From: Hyphomicrobiales bacterium
GTDB taxonomy: Bacteria > Pseudomonadota > Alphaproteobacteria > Rhizobiales > Phreatobacteraceae
DNA: 64,000 nt
Reading direction: 5' to 3'
Assembly: GCA_017304475.1 (NCBI GenBank)
Contig: JAFKKV010000011.1
Span: 494,357 to 558,356, forward strand
Position 1 is the stretch's first letter, and every line of letters begins with the position of its first letter. A program made the position numbers and the translations under genes. The notes beneath the pieces are model-generated. The model had not been told where the DNA came from. It was given only the letters and a program-made list of their open reading frames with translations, and did no database searches. Below, in pieces: positions 32,348 to 43,663 of this stretch.

Positions 32348-32971
32348 CTATTCGTCGCGCCTGGCGCCATATTGCGGCATGGACAAGCCGTGGCTGATCG
32401 CCAGCCCGCGCGTCACGAAGGCGACCGCGAAGCCGAACAAGGCCGGCAGCGGCGGCGGCACCACTGCCGCGGTCAGGGCGAAGACGACGGCGCCGGCGAG
32501 CGCGGCCGTGACATAGATGTCGCGTTTCAGCACCAGTGGCACGTCGCCGGCCATGACGTCCCTGATAATGCCACCGAAGGTCGCGGTGACGACCCCGAGC
32601 AGCACCGCCGAGACCGCCGGGGCCCCGGCCGCAAAGCCGCGTTCCGTGCCGCTGACGGCGAACAGGGCGAGGCCGACCGCGTCGGCCCAGAGCAGGATGC
32701 GCGTGCGGCTTGCCGATTCGAACAGATGCGCGGTGAAGAAGGCGGTGAGCGAGACGGCGGCGCAGACCAGCACCGCCGTCGGATCGAAGATCCAGCTGAT
32801 CGGGGTGGCGCCGATCAGCAGGTCGCGCAGCGTGCCGCCGCCGATCCCCGTGACGGTGCCGAGCATGATGAAGCCGAAGGGGTCCATGGACTTGCGCGCC
32901 GCGACCAGCGCGCCGGTGAGGGCGAAGACGCCCACACCCATCAGTTCGATGGCTTGCTGGACCCCCAGCAC
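32348..32971 (-). CDS. TRIC family (YadS/UPF0126) membrane protein
   Basis: A 207-residue protein with about seven membrane segments and two repeats of the TRIC domain. The motifs LMGVGVFALTGALVAARKSM and GTVTGIGGGTLRDLLIG are in the first half; TFGGIIRDVMAGDVPLVL is in the second. Bacterial TRIC proteins form trimeric cation channels; function in the cell is open, and some are linked to glycine transport. Four bases after the grpE stop, so cotranscribed. Confidence 0.88.
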   Translation of the reverse strand: MLGVQQAIELMGVGVFALTGALVAARKSMDPFGFIMLGTVTGIGGGTLRDLLIGATPISWIFDPTAVLVCAAVSLTAFFTAHLFESASRTRILLWADAVGLALFAVSGTERGFAAGAPAVSAVLLGVVTATFGGIIRDVMAGDVPLVLKRDIYVTAALAGAVVFALTAAVVPPPLPALFGFAVAFVTRGLAISHGLSMPQYGARRDE

Positions 32972-32975
32972 GGCC

Positions 32976-33620
32976 TCACGCGCCTTCGGAGGGCGCCGTG
33001 GCCGGGGCCGTCTTCGGGCCGCCCTTGGAAACGCCGACGAGGGCCGGCCGCAGCACGCGTTCGCCGATCACGAAGCCGGCCTGTACGGTCTGCACCACCG
33101 TGCCATTGGGCAATTCGGGGTTCGGCAGCTCGAACATGGCCTGGTGCAGGTTCGGGTCGAATTTCTGGCCATTCGGCTCGATCTTCTTGACGCCGTGCTT
33201 CTCCAGGGTCTTGAGCAGTTCGCGCTCGGTCAGGCTGATGCCGTCGACGAAAGCCTTCAGCGGGCCGTCCTCGGCCTGGGCTTCGGCGGGCGCGCTTTCG
33301 AAGGCGCGGCGCATATTGTCGGCGACGCTCAGCATGTCGCGGGCAAAGGACGTCACGCCATAGACCTTGGCGTCGGCGACCTCGCGCTCGGTGCGCTTCC
33401 GCAGGTTTTCCATCTCGGCGAGCGTGCGCAGCAGGCGGTCCTTCATGTCGCGGGCCTCGGCGCGCGCCGCAGCGAGCTCCGCCTCGCGCGGATCGGCGGT
33501 CTCGCCCTCGGGCTCCTCGTGCTTGGGCACATCCTGGGCCGGGTCGGCGCCGGGCGGGTTCTCGTGGGCAGGGGCATCGTCGAGAGGCGCGAACTCGTGC
33601 GCTTTATTCGGGTTGTTCAT
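32976..33620 (-). CDS. grpE: Nucleotide exchange factor GrpE
   Basis: A 214-residue GrpE that releases ADP from DnaK. An acidic, low-complexity N-terminus leads into a long coiled coil ([20 protein letters not shown] and following, about residues 60-95). The beta-domain carries the signature [20 protein letters not shown] and [20 protein letters not shown]. hrcA, which often sits just upstream, is absent here. Confidence 0.94.
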   Translation of the reverse strand: MNNPNKAHEFAPLDDAPAHENPPGADPAQDVPKHEEPEGETADPREAELAAARAEARDMKDRLLRTLAEMENLRKRTEREVADAKVYGVTSFARDMLSVADNMRRAFESAPAEAQAEDGPLKAFVDGISLTERELLKTLEKHGVKKIEPNGQKFDPNLHQAMFELPNPELPNGTVVQTVQAGFVIGERVLRPALVGVSKGGPKTAPATAPSEGA

Positions 33621-33713
33621 GGAAGCTCGCTGATTGCGGACAAAGGGGTTGGGCCCGATATCGAGCCTTGCGCGCCGGAAATCAAGGTTGGCGATGCGCG
33701 GGGCAGGCCTCGT

Positions 33714-34736
33714 TCACCGGATGCCGAGCTGGTGCAGCAGCTCCGCGCCTGAATAACGCGGGGATCCCCCGGCCTGTTTCACCAGTTCGATCATCGCCGC
33801 ATTTTTCGGCGCCGGCAGGCCCTCGGCCGCGGCCAGGCGCACGATCGCGCCGCAGAGATCGTCGATCTCGGTCGGTCGCCCGGCCTGGAGGTCGTCCCAC
33901 ATCGACGATCGGGCCGCCGGATCGATCTTCAGCATGCCGGCGGCGATGCGCCGGAAGGCCCAGGTCGGCAGCCGCAGGATCGCCGGCACGAGGCGCGGCG
34001 GCGCGGGGCCGATCCGGGCGGGCCTGATACCGGCCTTGGCCATCACTGCGAGCGCCTCCGCCTGAAGGGCTGCCAGCGCCTGCCGGTAGCGTGCATCGAG
34101 CAATTCCTCGCGCAGGGGCAGGCCGGCCAGGGCATTGACCGGATTGTTGAGATTGAACAGGAGCTTGCCCCATTGCACAGAGGCCATGTCGGCGACCAGG
34201 CGCAAAGGCAGCCCGGCGCGCGCGAAGACGTCGGCGACGGCGCGGCAGGCCGGATGGTCCTCGGCATGGAGCTCGCCCGAGGTCGCCCGATGGGCGGTCA
34301 GGAGCCCGTTGTCGTCGGGTCCCAGCACCACGTTGAACGGCACCATGCCGGCAAGCGCCGCGAGCCCGGGCGCCGCGGTCCTGATGCGGGCGACATTGTC
34401 GATGCCGTTCTGCAGCGACAGCACCGGGGTGCCGGACGGGAAGGCCCGACCGATTGCGGCGGCCGCCTCGGCCGTCGCGCCCCCCTTGGTGCAGAGCAGG
34501 ACGAGGCTGGGCGCCGCACCCGCGGCGGCCTCGGCGACGTTGCCCACCACCAGCGATGTCGGCGGCAGCACGGCGCGAAAGCCGTCGAGATCGCTGACGG
34601 CGAGGCCCTGGCTTTCCAGGGCGGCCGCGATCCGCGGCCTGGCGACGAACACGACCGCGTTGCCTGCGGTGGCGAGCCGGCCGCCGATGTGACAGCCGAT
34701 GGCGCCGGCACCGACAATGACGAAACGGGCTGTCAT
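33714..34736 (-). CDS. panE: 2-dehydropantoate 2-reductase (ApbA/PanE family)
   Basis: A 340-residue NADPH-dependent ketopantoate reductase, a step towards pantothenate and coenzyme A. The Rossmann GAGAIGCHIGGRLATAG is at residues 8-24; the catalytic lysine region QWGKLLFNLNNPVNAL sits at about 188-203. Longer than the E. coli enzyme but common for this subfamily. 17 bases after the folD stop in the dnaN-folD-panE run. Strict substrate could be another 2-oxo acid. Confidence 0.82.
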   Translation of the reverse strand: MTARFVIVGAGAIGCHIGGRLATAGNAVVFVARPRIAAALESQGLAVSDLDGFRAVLPPTSLVVGNVAEAAAGAAPSLVLLCTKGGATAEAAAAIGRAFPSGTPVLSLQNGIDNVARIRTAAPGLAALAGMVPFNVVLGPDDNGLLTAHRATSGELHAEDHPACRAVADVFARAGLPLRLVADMASVQWGKLLFNLNNPVNALAGLPLREELLDARYRQALAALQAEALAVMAKAGIRPARIGPAPPRLVPAILRLPTWAFRRIAAGMLKIDPAARSSMWDDLQAGRPTEIDDLCGAIVRLAAAEGLPAPKNAAMIELVKQAGGSPRYSGAELLHQLGIR

Positions 34737-34753
34737 TGCCGGTCGCCCTCCGA

Positions 34754-35665
34754 TCAGGTCGTCCCGAAAGACGGGCGGGGCAGACCTTCGCGCAGATGCG
34801 CGGCGGTCACCGTATTGGCCATCAGCAGGGCGATGGTCATCGGTCCGACGCCGCCCGGCACCGGCGTGATCGCCCGGGCGACTTCGGCCGCCTCGGCGGT
34901 CGCCACGTCGCCGACCAGACGGGTCTTGCCCTCGCCACGCTCGGGCGCCGGGATCCGGTTGATGCCGACATCGATGACAACAGCGCCGGGCTTGACCCAG
35001 GAGCCGCGGATCATTTCGGGGCGGCCGACGGCCGCCACCAGGACATCGGCGCTGCGGCAGACGGCGGCAAGCTCGGCGGTCCTGGAATGGGCGATGGTGA
35101 CGGTCGCGTCGCGCTGCAGCAGCAATTGGGCGATCGGCTTGCCGACGATGTTCGACCGGCCGACGACCACCGCGGTCTTGCCGGCGAGCGAGGCGCCGAG
35201 CACGCTCTCGATCAGGATCAGCGCGCCGGCCGGCGTGCAGGGCACCAGCGCGCGTGCGGTCGCGCCGCTGCCGAGCAGGCCCACATTGACCGGGTGGAAG
35301 CCGTCGACATCCTTGGCCGGATCGATCGCCATCAAGACCCGGTCGGTGTCGATCGCCTTGGGCAGGGGCAATTGCACCAGGATGCCGTCGATACCGGCAT
35401 CGGCGTTGAGGCGGGCGACCAGGGCCAGGAGCTCGGCCTCGGTCGTGGCGGCGGGCAGGTTGTGCTGTTCCGAGCGGAAGCCTGCCGCATCGGCCTCGCG
35501 GCCCTTGTTGCGGACATAGACCTGGCTTGCCGGATCTTCGCCGACCAGCACCACGGCCAGCCCCGGCGGCCGGCCGGCCTTGGCGGCGAAGGCGGCGGCC
35601 GCGGCCCGCGCCTTGGCCAGCACGGTCTGGGCGACCGCCTTGCCGTCGATGATCGCGGCGGTCAT
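34754..35665 (-). CDS. folD: Bifunctional methylenetetrahydrofolate dehydrogenase/cyclohydrolase FolD
   Basis: A 303-residue enzyme interconverting methylene-, methenyl- and formyl-tetrahydrofolate. The substrate-site [15 protein letters not shown] holds the key lysine; [13 protein letters not shown], the NADP-binding [20 protein letters not shown] and the C-terminal [19 protein letters not shown] are all standard. Begins five bases after the dnaN stop, so part of the same operon. Confidence 0.95.
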   Translation of the reverse strand: MTAAIIDGKAVAQTVLAKARAAAAAFAAKAGRPPGLAVVLVGEDPASQVYVRNKGREADAAGFRSEQHNLPAATTEAELLALVARLNADAGIDGILVQLPLPKAIDTDRVLMAIDPAKDVDGFHPVNVGLLGSGATARALVPCTPAGALILIESVLGASLAGKTAVVVGRSNIVGKPIAQLLLQRDATVTIAHSRTAELAAVCRSADVLVAAVGRPEMIRGSWVKPGAVVIDVGINRIPAPERGEGKTRLVGDVATAEAAEVARAITPVPGGVGPMTIALLMANTVTAAHLREGLPRPSFGTT

Positions 35666-35670
35666 GGCGG

Positions 35671-36789
35671 TCAGACCCGCATCGGCATGAGCACGTAGAG
35701 CGCGCCCGGGCCGGCCGGATCCTGGATCAGCGTCGGCGAACCGGGATCGGCGAGCTTCAGCTCGACCGTATCGCCGTCGACCTGGCCGGTAATGTCCAGC
35801 AGGTAGCGCGAGTTGAAGCCGATATCGATGGCATCGGCCTCGTAGGACACCTCAACCTCCTCGGTCGCGCTGCCCGAATCCGGATTGGTCACCGAAAGCG
35901 TCAGCTTGCCGTCGGCGGCCGACAGCTTGACCGCCCGGCCGCGCTCCGACGACACCGTCGACACGCGGTCGACCGCGGCGGCGAATTCGGACTTTTCGAC
36001 GGTCAGGATCTTGTCATTGCCGAGCGGAATGACCCGGGCATAATCGGGGAAGGTGCCGTCGATCAGTTTCGAGGTCAGCACGGTCTCGCCGAAGCGGAAG
36101 CGGATCTTGGCGGTCGAGAGCTCGACGGTGACCGCCGCCTCGGGATCGTCGGCCAGGCGCTGAACCTCGGCGACCGTCTTGCGCGGCACGATGACGCCAG
36201 GCATGCCGACGGCGCCCTGGGGCGCCTCGAACTCGACCTGGGCGAGCCGGTGGCCGTCGGTCGCGACCGCCCGGAGCAGGCTGACGCCGGCCTTTTCGAC
36301 GGTGTGGATATAGATGCCGTTCAGGTAATAACGCGTCTCTTCGGTCGAGATCGCGAACTGCGTCTTGTCGATCAGCCGCTTCAGGTTCTTCGCCGCGACC
36401 TCGAAGCTGTGGCTCATCTCGCCGGCCGCGATGTCGGGGAAATCGCTTTCCGGGATGGTCTGCAGGGTGAAGCGCGAGCGGCCCGCGCGCACCGCCAGCG
36501 TGCCTTTGTCGCCGACCGTCTCGATCACCACCTGCGAGCCATCGGGCAGCTTGCGCACGATGTCATAGATCATGTGGGCGGGGACCGTGGTGCCGCCGGA
36601 CTGGCCGACTTCGGCTGCCAGGCTCTCGACCACCTCGATGTCGAGATCGGTCGCCTTCAGGCGCAGCGAGGCGCCGTCGGCGCGCATCAGCACGTTGGAC
36701 AGGACCGGAATCGTATTGCGCCGCTCGACGACGCGATGCACGTGTCCGAGGGATTTCAGGAGCTGGGCCCGCTCGACGGTCACCTTCAT
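35671..36789 (-). CDS. dnaN: DNA polymerase III sliding clamp (beta subunit)
   Basis: A 372-residue clamp that tethers the replicative polymerase. The N-terminus [20 protein letters not shown] and C-terminus [13 protein letters not shown] are standard, and the length is right for three clamp domains. The second of two tandem ATGs is used (36789), giving the canonical MKVT. dnaN is separated from dnaA by a small plus-strand gene, and is followed by folD and panE rather than recF. Confidence 0.95.
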   Translation of the reverse strand: MKVTVERAQLLKSLGHVHRVVERRNTIPVLSNVLMRADGASLRLKATDLDIEVVESLAAEVGQSGGTTVPAHMIYDIVRKLPDGSQVVIETVGDKGTLAVRAGRSRFTLQTIPESDFPDIAAGEMSHSFEVAAKNLKRLIDKTQFAISTEETRYYLNGIYIHTVEKAGVSLLRAVATDGHRLAQVEFEAPQGAVGMPGVIVPRKTVAEVQRLADDPEAAVTVELSTAKIRFRFGETVLTSKLIDGTFPDYARVIPLGNDKILTVEKSEFAAAVDRVSTVSSERGRAVKLSAADGKLTLSVTNPDSGSATEEVEVSYEADAIDIGFNSRYLLDITGQVDGDTVELKLADPGSPTLIQDPAGPGALYVLMPMRV

Positions 36790-37092
36790 CAACGCTGCTC
36801 CAAGACATGGCCGGGGCGTGCGATCGGGCAGCCGCCGAAAAACAAGGGACGACAGTCAAGCCTGCGGGCGCGCATGTTTCAAGGGCGCACGCTGCACTGC
36901 GAACAGCTTTCAAGCCCGGTTTGGCGGATTGCGCAAGCGCCGCCTGGCGCAAGCCGCCATTCCCGGCGCTTTTTTGACTGAAATCAGCAGGTTGTGTCCG
37001 GGGGCGAGGGGGCTTGGGCCTTGAATTGGCCATCGAAAGGGAGAAGAATCGGGGCGATCATGCATGCCACCCGATGGTGGAGGGAGGACGTC
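36790..37092. other. Intergenic region upstream of dnaN
   Basis: 303 bases between the divergent dnaN and a small exported-protein gene. It should hold the dnaN promoter and that of the small gene; no confident boxes were picked out. The last bases carry a GGAGG ribosome site for the small gene. Confidence 0.5.
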
Positions 37093-37512
37093 ATGTCCAA
37101 AGAACGGCTTGAACGGCATTCGCCCTGGCTGCGTGGCGGCCTGCTGGCGCTGGTGGCCGCGGCGTCGCTTGCTCCGCTGCTGGCGCTGCCCGCATCCGCC
37201 AACCGGTTCGGCGGTCCCGGCGGCGATCGCCTGCAGGGCGACGATCCGCGCGACCGGGTCACCGTCTCGGTCCGCACCGTGCCGGTCGGCGCCTTCTGCG
37301 TCCGGGCGGTCGAGGCGGTCGGTTACGATCCCAGGCTCAACCAGCGGCTCTATCGGGTGCGCTTCAATTCCGGCGTCATGGCCAGCCTCGGCGTGACGGC
37401 TTATGAAAATGCCCTGGCGAGTGCCCGGACCGAGCAGGACGCCCTGCACGGCCTGGAATTTGCCCAGCGCGATGCCGCGCCCTTCCGGCGCAGCCCGGCC
37501 GATTGTCTCTAG
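37093..37512 (+). CDS. Small exported protein of unknown function
   Basis: 139 residues. Signal peptide at about residues 13-37 (LRGGLLALVAAASLAPLLAL, ending near ASA). Mature part has the motif DDPRDRVTVSVRTVPVGAFC and YDPRLNQRLYRVRFNSGVMA; one cysteine in the middle and one near the end. ATG 37093 is preceded by GGAGGGAGG. No recognised family. It sits on the opposite strand between dnaA and dnaN. Confidence 0.65.
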   Translation: MSKERLERHSPWLRGGLLALVAAASLAPLLALPASANRFGGPGGDRLQGDDPRDRVTVSVRTVPVGAFCVRAVEAVGYDPRLNQRLYRVRFNSGVMASLGVTAYENALASARTEQDALHGLEFAQRDAAPFRRSPADCL

Positions 37513-37617
37513 GGCTTTCGCGCTTTCGGGCTTTCGCCTCCGAAACGACTTCGCCCCTCGATCTGCAAGGGCTGATGTCGCGGGGCCATTTCCCCGCGAC
37601 GCCGCAGACTGCCGGTT

Positions 37618-39105
37618 TCAGTCGTTGAGCCGGCGCTTCAGCACTTCCACTTCCTCGTTCAGCGCCGGGTCCTGGCCGACCAGGCCCTCGATCTTGCGCA
37701 CCGCATGCAGGACGGTGGTGTGATCGCGTCCGCCGAAGCGGCGGCCGATTTCCGGCAGCGACCTGAGCGTCATGGTCTTGGCCAGATACATGGCGATCTG
37801 GCGCGGCCGCACCACGGTCGCGGTGCGCCGCGACGACAGGATGTCCGATCGGCTCACATTATAGTGCTGCGCGACGATCTTCTGGATCTCCTCGATCTTG
37901 ACGCGCTTCGGCTCGGCGACCCGCACGAGGTCGCGGATCGAGCGCTCCGCCATCTCGACCGTCACCGGCTGATTGGTCAGGCGGTTGGACGCGAGCAGCC
38001 GATTGAACGCGCCGTCGAGGTCGCGGCCGTTCTGCGTCACATGTTTGGCGACATAGCCCAGAACCGCCAGCGGCACGTCGAAACCCTGATGCTGGGTCCG
38101 TGCCTGGTTGAGTTTCTGCTTGAGAATGTCGAGGCGGAGGTTCTCGTCCAGCGTCCCGATCTCGACGGTCAGGCCGCCGGCGAGCCGCGAGCGCACCCGC
38201 TCGTCGAGGTTCTCCAGGTCGGACGGCGGCCGGTCGCCGGCGACCACGACCTGCCGGCCGGCATCGATCAGCGCGTTCAGCGTATGGCAGAACTCGGCCT
38301 GGGTCTGCTTGCCCTGGAGGAATTGCAGGTCGTCGATGATCAGGAGGTCGATATTGCGCAGCGCCTCTTTGAAGGCGATCGCGGTCTGGTTCTTCAGCGA
38401 GGCGACGAAGCCGAAGGTGAACTTCTCGGCGGTGAGATAGAGGATGCGCCGGCCGGCGGCCTGGGCGGTGCCGGCAATGGCCTGCAGCAGGTGGGTCTTG
38501 CCGAGGCCGACGCCGGCATGGATGTAGAGCGGGTTGAACAGCACGCTGTCGGTGGCGCGCGACTGGGCGACCTGCAGCGCCGCGGCGCGGGCGAGCGTGT
38601 TGGAGCGGCCCTGCACGAAGCTGTCGAAGGTCAGCCGCGGATCGAGCGGCGAGCCGCCCAGCGTGTCGCTGTGGCCATTGGCGGCGGGAGCCTGGTCGGG
38701 GGTCCGCGGCGCGCTGGACGGGATGATCGGGCGGACGGCTTCCGGCAGCACCTTCGGCTTCAGCGGCGCGCGATTGGTGACCGCGGTGCGCACGGTGATG
38801 TCGATGCGGACCGCCTGCGCGGCCTCTTCGGTCCAGCGGGCGATGATGCGGTCGCGATAGTGGTTGTCGATCCAGCTCTTGAGGAAGCGCGTGGGCACCG
38901 ACAGGCGCACGGCATCATCGGCGGCCTGGTCGATCTCGATGCTCTTGAACCAGCTGTTGAACACGTCCTCGCCGAATTCGGCGCGCAGGCGACGGCGCAC
39001 CCTCTCCCAGACAGCGCCCGCCCGCATGGCGTCGTTCATCGTCTCGGTCTTGTCTTCGGTCAGGTCACGGACAAGTTCGGGGGTGGCGAACACGAGATTC
39101 TCCAT
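37618..39105 (-). CDS. dnaA: Chromosomal replication initiator DnaA
   Basis: A 495-residue initiator. Domain I ([20 protein letters not shown], about residues 33-100) and a variable linker (100-155) precede the AAA+ domain with Walker [15 protein letters not shown] and Walker [14 protein letters not shown]. The C-terminal DNA-binding domain has [20 protein letters not shown] and the signature [20 protein letters not shown]. The first ATG (39105) is used; ATG 39039 (MNDAMRAG) is an alternative. Confidence 0.96.
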   Translation of the reverse strand: MENLVFATPELVRDLTEDKTETMNDAMRAGAVWERVRRRLRAEFGEDVFNSWFKSIEIDQAADDAVRLSVPTRFLKSWIDNHYRDRIIARWTEEAAQAVRIDITVRTAVTNRAPLKPKVLPEAVRPIIPSSAPRTPDQAPAANGHSDTLGGSPLDPRLTFDSFVQGRSNTLARAAALQVAQSRATDSVLFNPLYIHAGVGLGKTHLLQAIAGTAQAAGRRILYLTAEKFTFGFVASLKNQTAIAFKEALRNIDLLIIDDLQFLQGKQTQAEFCHTLNALIDAGRQVVVAGDRPPSDLENLDERVRSRLAGGLTVEIGTLDENLRLDILKQKLNQARTQHQGFDVPLAVLGYVAKHVTQNGRDLDGAFNRLLASNRLTNQPVTVEMAERSIRDLVRVAEPKRVKIEEIQKIVAQHYNVSRSDILSSRRTATVVRPRQIAMYLAKTMTLRSLPEIGRRFGGRDHTTVLHAVRKIEGLVGQDPALNEEVEVLKRRLND

Positions 39106-39189
39106 CGTCGGAATGCGGCAATTAACAGGGCGAAACGCAGGTGATCCCGGTGAAGGATCGAAACGGCTTAGAGGTGGGCGCTGTGAAAA

Positions 39190-39636
39190 TCAGGTCTGGG
39201 TCCAGGGCAGCCCGTCGACCTTCCACCCCGCCACCCGGCCGCGATGGCCGTCGGGGTCGGGAGGGCCTTCGAAGCCTCCGGCCACATTGAAACAGCTGGC
39301 ATGCCCGGCTGCGGTCATGGCGATGGCCGCCGCCTTCGAGCGAACGCCCGAGCGGCACAGAAAATAGAGCGGCGCCTCCTTGCCGACACCGCGCTCAGCC
39401 AGCGCGGCATCCAGCTTGGCGACGAAATCGGCGTCGATCTTCATGGCAGGAAACACTTGCCATTCCGCGCGGACCGGTTCCTTGCCCGCCGCCTTCAGGT
39501 CGGGCAGGCCGACATAGGCCCACTCCGCCGTCGTGCGTACGTCGACCAGCTGGGCCGATGCATCCTGCATCAGCGCTTCCAGGCAGGCTCGCGGTCCAGC
39601 ATCGCCGGCATAACCGGCATCATTCAAAGACGACAT
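39190..39636 (-). CDS. Rhodanese-like domain protein
   Basis: A 148-residue single rhodanese domain. DASAQLVDVRTTAEWAYVGL near residue 25 and the active-site loop FLCRSGVRSKAAAIAM (catalytic cysteine) near residue 100 are clear. Such proteins transfer sulfane sulfur; acceptor unknown. ATG 39636 chosen; an upstream in-frame ATG at 39669 would add 11 residues. Lies between rpsT and dnaA on the same strand, an insertion in the usual rpsT-dnaA neighbourhood. Confidence 0.87.
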   Translation of the reverse strand: MSSLNDAGYAGDAGPRACLEALMQDASAQLVDVRTTAEWAYVGLPDLKAAGKEPVRAEWQVFPAMKIDADFVAKLDAALAERGVGKEAPLYFLCRSGVRSKAAAIAMTAAGHASCFNVAGGFEGPPDPDGHRGRVAGWKVDGLPWTQT

Positions 39637-40312
39637 GTGACCCCCATGCGAACGTCGTTGCGCGCGCATGCCTCAATTCAAATGGTTCGTTCTTGTTCAA
39701 GTGCTCGATCGCCGCCTAGTCTTGGTGCCGCTGCAGCGATTGAACCACGAAGTTCCAACAATTCTTCTAAAGTTTTACCTGGATTAATTATCCCGTGGAT
39801 AGGGACAAGCTCTCCATTCCCGCCTTGCGACGGGCTGTTACTTCAGATGTTTCGTGAAACTCGAAGTGGCCCCCCCGAGTGCTTTGAACGATACACAGCG
39901 GCCTCGGCCTGGGCAACGGATTTCAATTAAGAAATGGTAAACGGCGCGGCCTTGACAGGCTACGCGTTTTCGGCACGCGATAAGCCGGCTTTCAACCCAC
40001 TGACGAATCGTTGAAATCCGAATCCCGTCTGGGGTTTCCTGGCCGCCGCCGGGACAAAATTTCGCCCCGAACAGAGGTTTTGGGGTACCTCCGGATGGTT
40101 CGTTGCGGATGCGATACGAACTGTCCCCTCTGTAATCATTTGATTTTGCTTGCGTTTTTCTGAGAGATTATGAGCCGGGTCAAGGTTGGCCGAGCCTGGG
40201 GGAAACTAAAAATTTAGGTTGCATTGCTTCTCTCGGTGCTGTGGCAAGCCCGCAACGGCTCCCTAGGGGAAGCCCTTACGGCAGGTCCCGGCGACGCCGG
40301 CCGGACAACAAA
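39637..40312. other. Long AT-richer intergenic region between rpsT and the rhodanese/dnaA genes; candidate replication-control region
   Basis: About 675 bases with no gene. Seen: TATCC-CGT-GGATA inverted motif at 39789-39801, loosely DnaA-box-like; AT-rich stretches at 39755-39795 and 40130-40225; two GAATC (GANTC, CcrM) sites near 40004 and 40020; a TTAA-N7-TAAA CtrA-like site at 39927-39941. No cluster of good TTATCCACA boxes was found. It may be the dnaA/rhodanese promoter region, part of oriC, or both. Function is inference. Confidence 0.35.
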
Positions 40313-40334
40313 AACCCGGCCGCGAGGCCGGGTT
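40313..40334 (-). terminator. Intrinsic terminator of rpsT
   Basis: Perfect nine-base arms AACCCGGCC and GGCCGGGTT with loop GCGA, about 35 bases past the rpsT stop. On the minus strand the stem ends in a T-rich run (complement of the A-run before 40315). Confidence 0.9.
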
Positions 40335-40368
40335 CGGTAGTCCTGCAATGGTTGCAGAGATAGAGGCG

Positions 40369-40635
40369 TCAGGCGCCGATCTTGGCGATCTGGTGAGCCA
40401 GGCGCGAAACCTTGCGCGAAGCGGTATTCTTATGAAGAACACCCTTCTGGGCAGCGCGCATGATTTCCGGCTCCGCGACCTTGAGGGCGGCGGCCGCGGC
40501 GACCTTGTCGCCGCTGGCGATCGCCTCGTCGAGCTTGCGCAGGAAGGTGCGCATGCGCGAACGGCGCGACTGGTTGACTGCGGTGCGCCGCGCGATGACG
40601 CGGGTGGCCTTCTTGGCAGAGGCGGTGTTGGCCAT
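40369..40635 (-). CDS. rpsT: 30S ribosomal protein S20
   Basis: An 88-residue, lysine/arginine-rich protein that binds 16S r[23 protein letters not shown] then [19 protein letters not shown] and the C-terminal [20 protein letters not shown] match S20. ATG 40635 gives the canonical MANT start. Conserved gene near dnaA in Rhizobiales. Followed by its own terminator. Confidence 0.96.
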   Translation of the reverse strand: MANTASAKKATRVIARRTAVNQSRRSRMRTFLRKLDEAIASGDKVAAAAALKVAEPEIMRAAQKGVLHKNTASRKVSRLAHQIAKIGA

Positions 40636-40855
40636 GGGTTTCCTGTCCCGGTGGCTGGCGACGACGAGGTCGCCGCCCGAAGAAAATGAGAGCGGCGGCA
40701 CGAGGCCGCCACGGAGCGCGGTCTATACGCAACGGGCCCCCCGCCGTCAACAGCAAACGGGCCGGCCCTGCGAAAATCGCGGAAGACCGCCGGTGGCGGC
40801 CCCTCTAGAAGGAGAGCCCGGCAGGTTCGGCCGCAAAGGCGCATGACGAGACCCG

Positions 40856-41749
40856 ATGGCTTTATCGTCCTCCCGCAATTTCGGCATGGTCGTCTTCTGG
40901 ATGGCCGGATCGCTCCTGTCCTTCTGCGCCGTGGCCGTCTCGGTGCGGGCGCTCAGCCTGCGGCTGACCGTGTTCGAGATCCTGGCGCTGCGCAATATCG
41001 GCGGCCTGCTCATTCTCGGCGCCATGGTGCTCGTCGCCCGGGAGCCCGGCATGCGGCTCAGGCCGGCCAAGCCCTGGATCCACGTCCTGCGCAACGTGCC
41101 GCATTTCGCCGGGCAGGGGCTCTGGGCCTATGGCCTCACCGTGCTGCCGCTGACCACGGTCTTCGCCATCGAGTTCACCACGCCGGCCTGGGTGGCGCTG
41201 TTCGCCGTCCTGTTCCTGGGGGAGCGGATGAGCGTGCCCCGGCTGATCGCGCTCGTCCTCGGCTTTGCCGGGGTCCTGGTCATTCTGCGGCCGGGCATGG
41301 ACAGCTTCCGTCCCGAGGCGCTGCTGGTGGCGCTGGCGGCGGTCTGTTTCGGCATCCAGATCGCCACCACCAAATTCCTCACCAGCTCGAATTCGACCTG
41401 GACCATCCTGTTCTGGATGAACCTGATGCAATTGCCGCTGAATGTCGGCGCCGACCTCGCGATCGGCCAGCCGCTGTTTTTCCTGGCCAAGCTCGATCCA
41501 AGCTTCTGGCTGCCGGTCACCGGCATCTGCGTCTGCGGCCTCACCGCGCATTACTGCCTGACCAACGCCTTCCGCCATGGCGACGCCATCGTGGTGATCC
41601 CGATCGATTTCCTGCGCGTGCCGATGATCGGCCTGATCGGCTGGCTCGTCTATGCCGAGCAGCCGGAGCTTGCCGTGCTGATCGGCGCGGCCATCGTCAT
41701 CTCCGGCGTGCTCATCAACATCTACGCTGAATCGCGCGCCCGCACGTGA
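40856..41749 (+). CDS. EamA/DMT superfamily transporter
   Basis: A 297-residue membrane transporter with ten predicted segments in two EamA halves. FGMVVFWMAGSLLSFCAVAV begins helix 1; LGERMSVPRLIALVLGFAGV marks the end of the first half, IDFLRVPMIGLIGWLVYAEQ the end of the second. Third EamA member in the window. Substrate unknown. Confidence 0.85.
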   Translation: MALSSSRNFGMVVFWMAGSLLSFCAVAVSVRALSLRLTVFEILALRNIGGLLILGAMVLVAREPGMRLRPAKPWIHVLRNVPHFAGQGLWAYGLTVLPLTTVFAIEFTTPAWVALFAVLFLGERMSVPRLIALVLGFAGVLVILRPGMDSFRPEALLVALAAVCFGIQIATTKFLTSSNSTWTILFWMNLMQLPLNVGADLAIGQPLFFLAKLDPSFWLPVTGICVCGLTAHYCLTNAFRHGDAIVVIPIDFLRVPMIGLIGWLVYAEQPELAVLIGAAIVISGVLINIYAESRART

Positions 41750-42093
41750 GGCCGCCGGTGCTCGGGTCCGCGGCGGCCCGATCGCGCGGCCCTGCCGCCT
41801 TGCCTCTTGCGCGGGTCCCCCTTGATCGGTTAGGCAGGAAGCCAACTGCGGCTTTGCCCGCATCTGTCGAGGATGGTTTTCGTGCCGATCGCGCGTGCTC
41901 CAGCACCGGTCCGCATTCGCGCATTCTGCGCCACCCCCTCGCTTTCGCTCCTTCTGCTTATTGGCCCCTGAGCACCGACAGGGCCGTCCGGCCTTGGCGC
42001 TCAGGGGAAATGCCACGCACCCGAACCATCGGGCTCGCGATGTCCTGCGCCTGAGAGCGCAGCCGCCGGCCCGCCTCTAGGAAGGACCAAGCC
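41750..42093 (+). promoter_or_regulatory. leuA leader region with probable leucine attenuator
   Basis: The 344 bases between the transporter and leuA hold a leucine-rich leader peptide (41882-41971) and competing RNA stems. Segment 1 CCCCTGAGC (41965-41973) overlaps the leader stop codon and pairs with segment 2 GCTCAGGGG (41999-42007). A nested GGCCG/CGGCC stem lies at 41982-41993. Segment 3 CCTGAG (42050-42055) can pair with the same CTCAGG (42000-42005), or its flanks can form CTGCGC/GCGCAG (42045-42062). This is the classic layout of ribosome-stalling attenuation. No T-run follows, so control might be through Rho or the leuA ribosome site. Confidence 0.6.
41882..41971 (+). CDS. leuL: Leucine leader peptide upstream of leuA
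   Basis: A 29-codon frame starting at GTG 41882 with AGGA eight bases upstream; ATG 41873 in the same frame is an alternative but its GAGG abuts it. The end reads S-L-S-L-L-L-L-I-G-P then TGA: five leucine codons within the last ten, four consecutive (CTC CTT CTG CTT, 41948-41959). The stop falls inside the first arm of the leader hairpin. Leucine shortage should stall ribosomes here. Too short for routine gene calling. Confidence 0.6.
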   Translation: MPIARAPAPVRIRAFCATPSLSLLLLIGP

Positions 42094-43653
<1,560 letters not shown>

Positions 43654-43663
43654 GCGCTGCGCC

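Noticed and set aside
39637..40312. Firm oriC call
   Set aside because: No cluster of good DnaA boxes was found by eye and the origin in many Hyphomicrobiales lies near hemE. Kept only as a low-confidence candidate.
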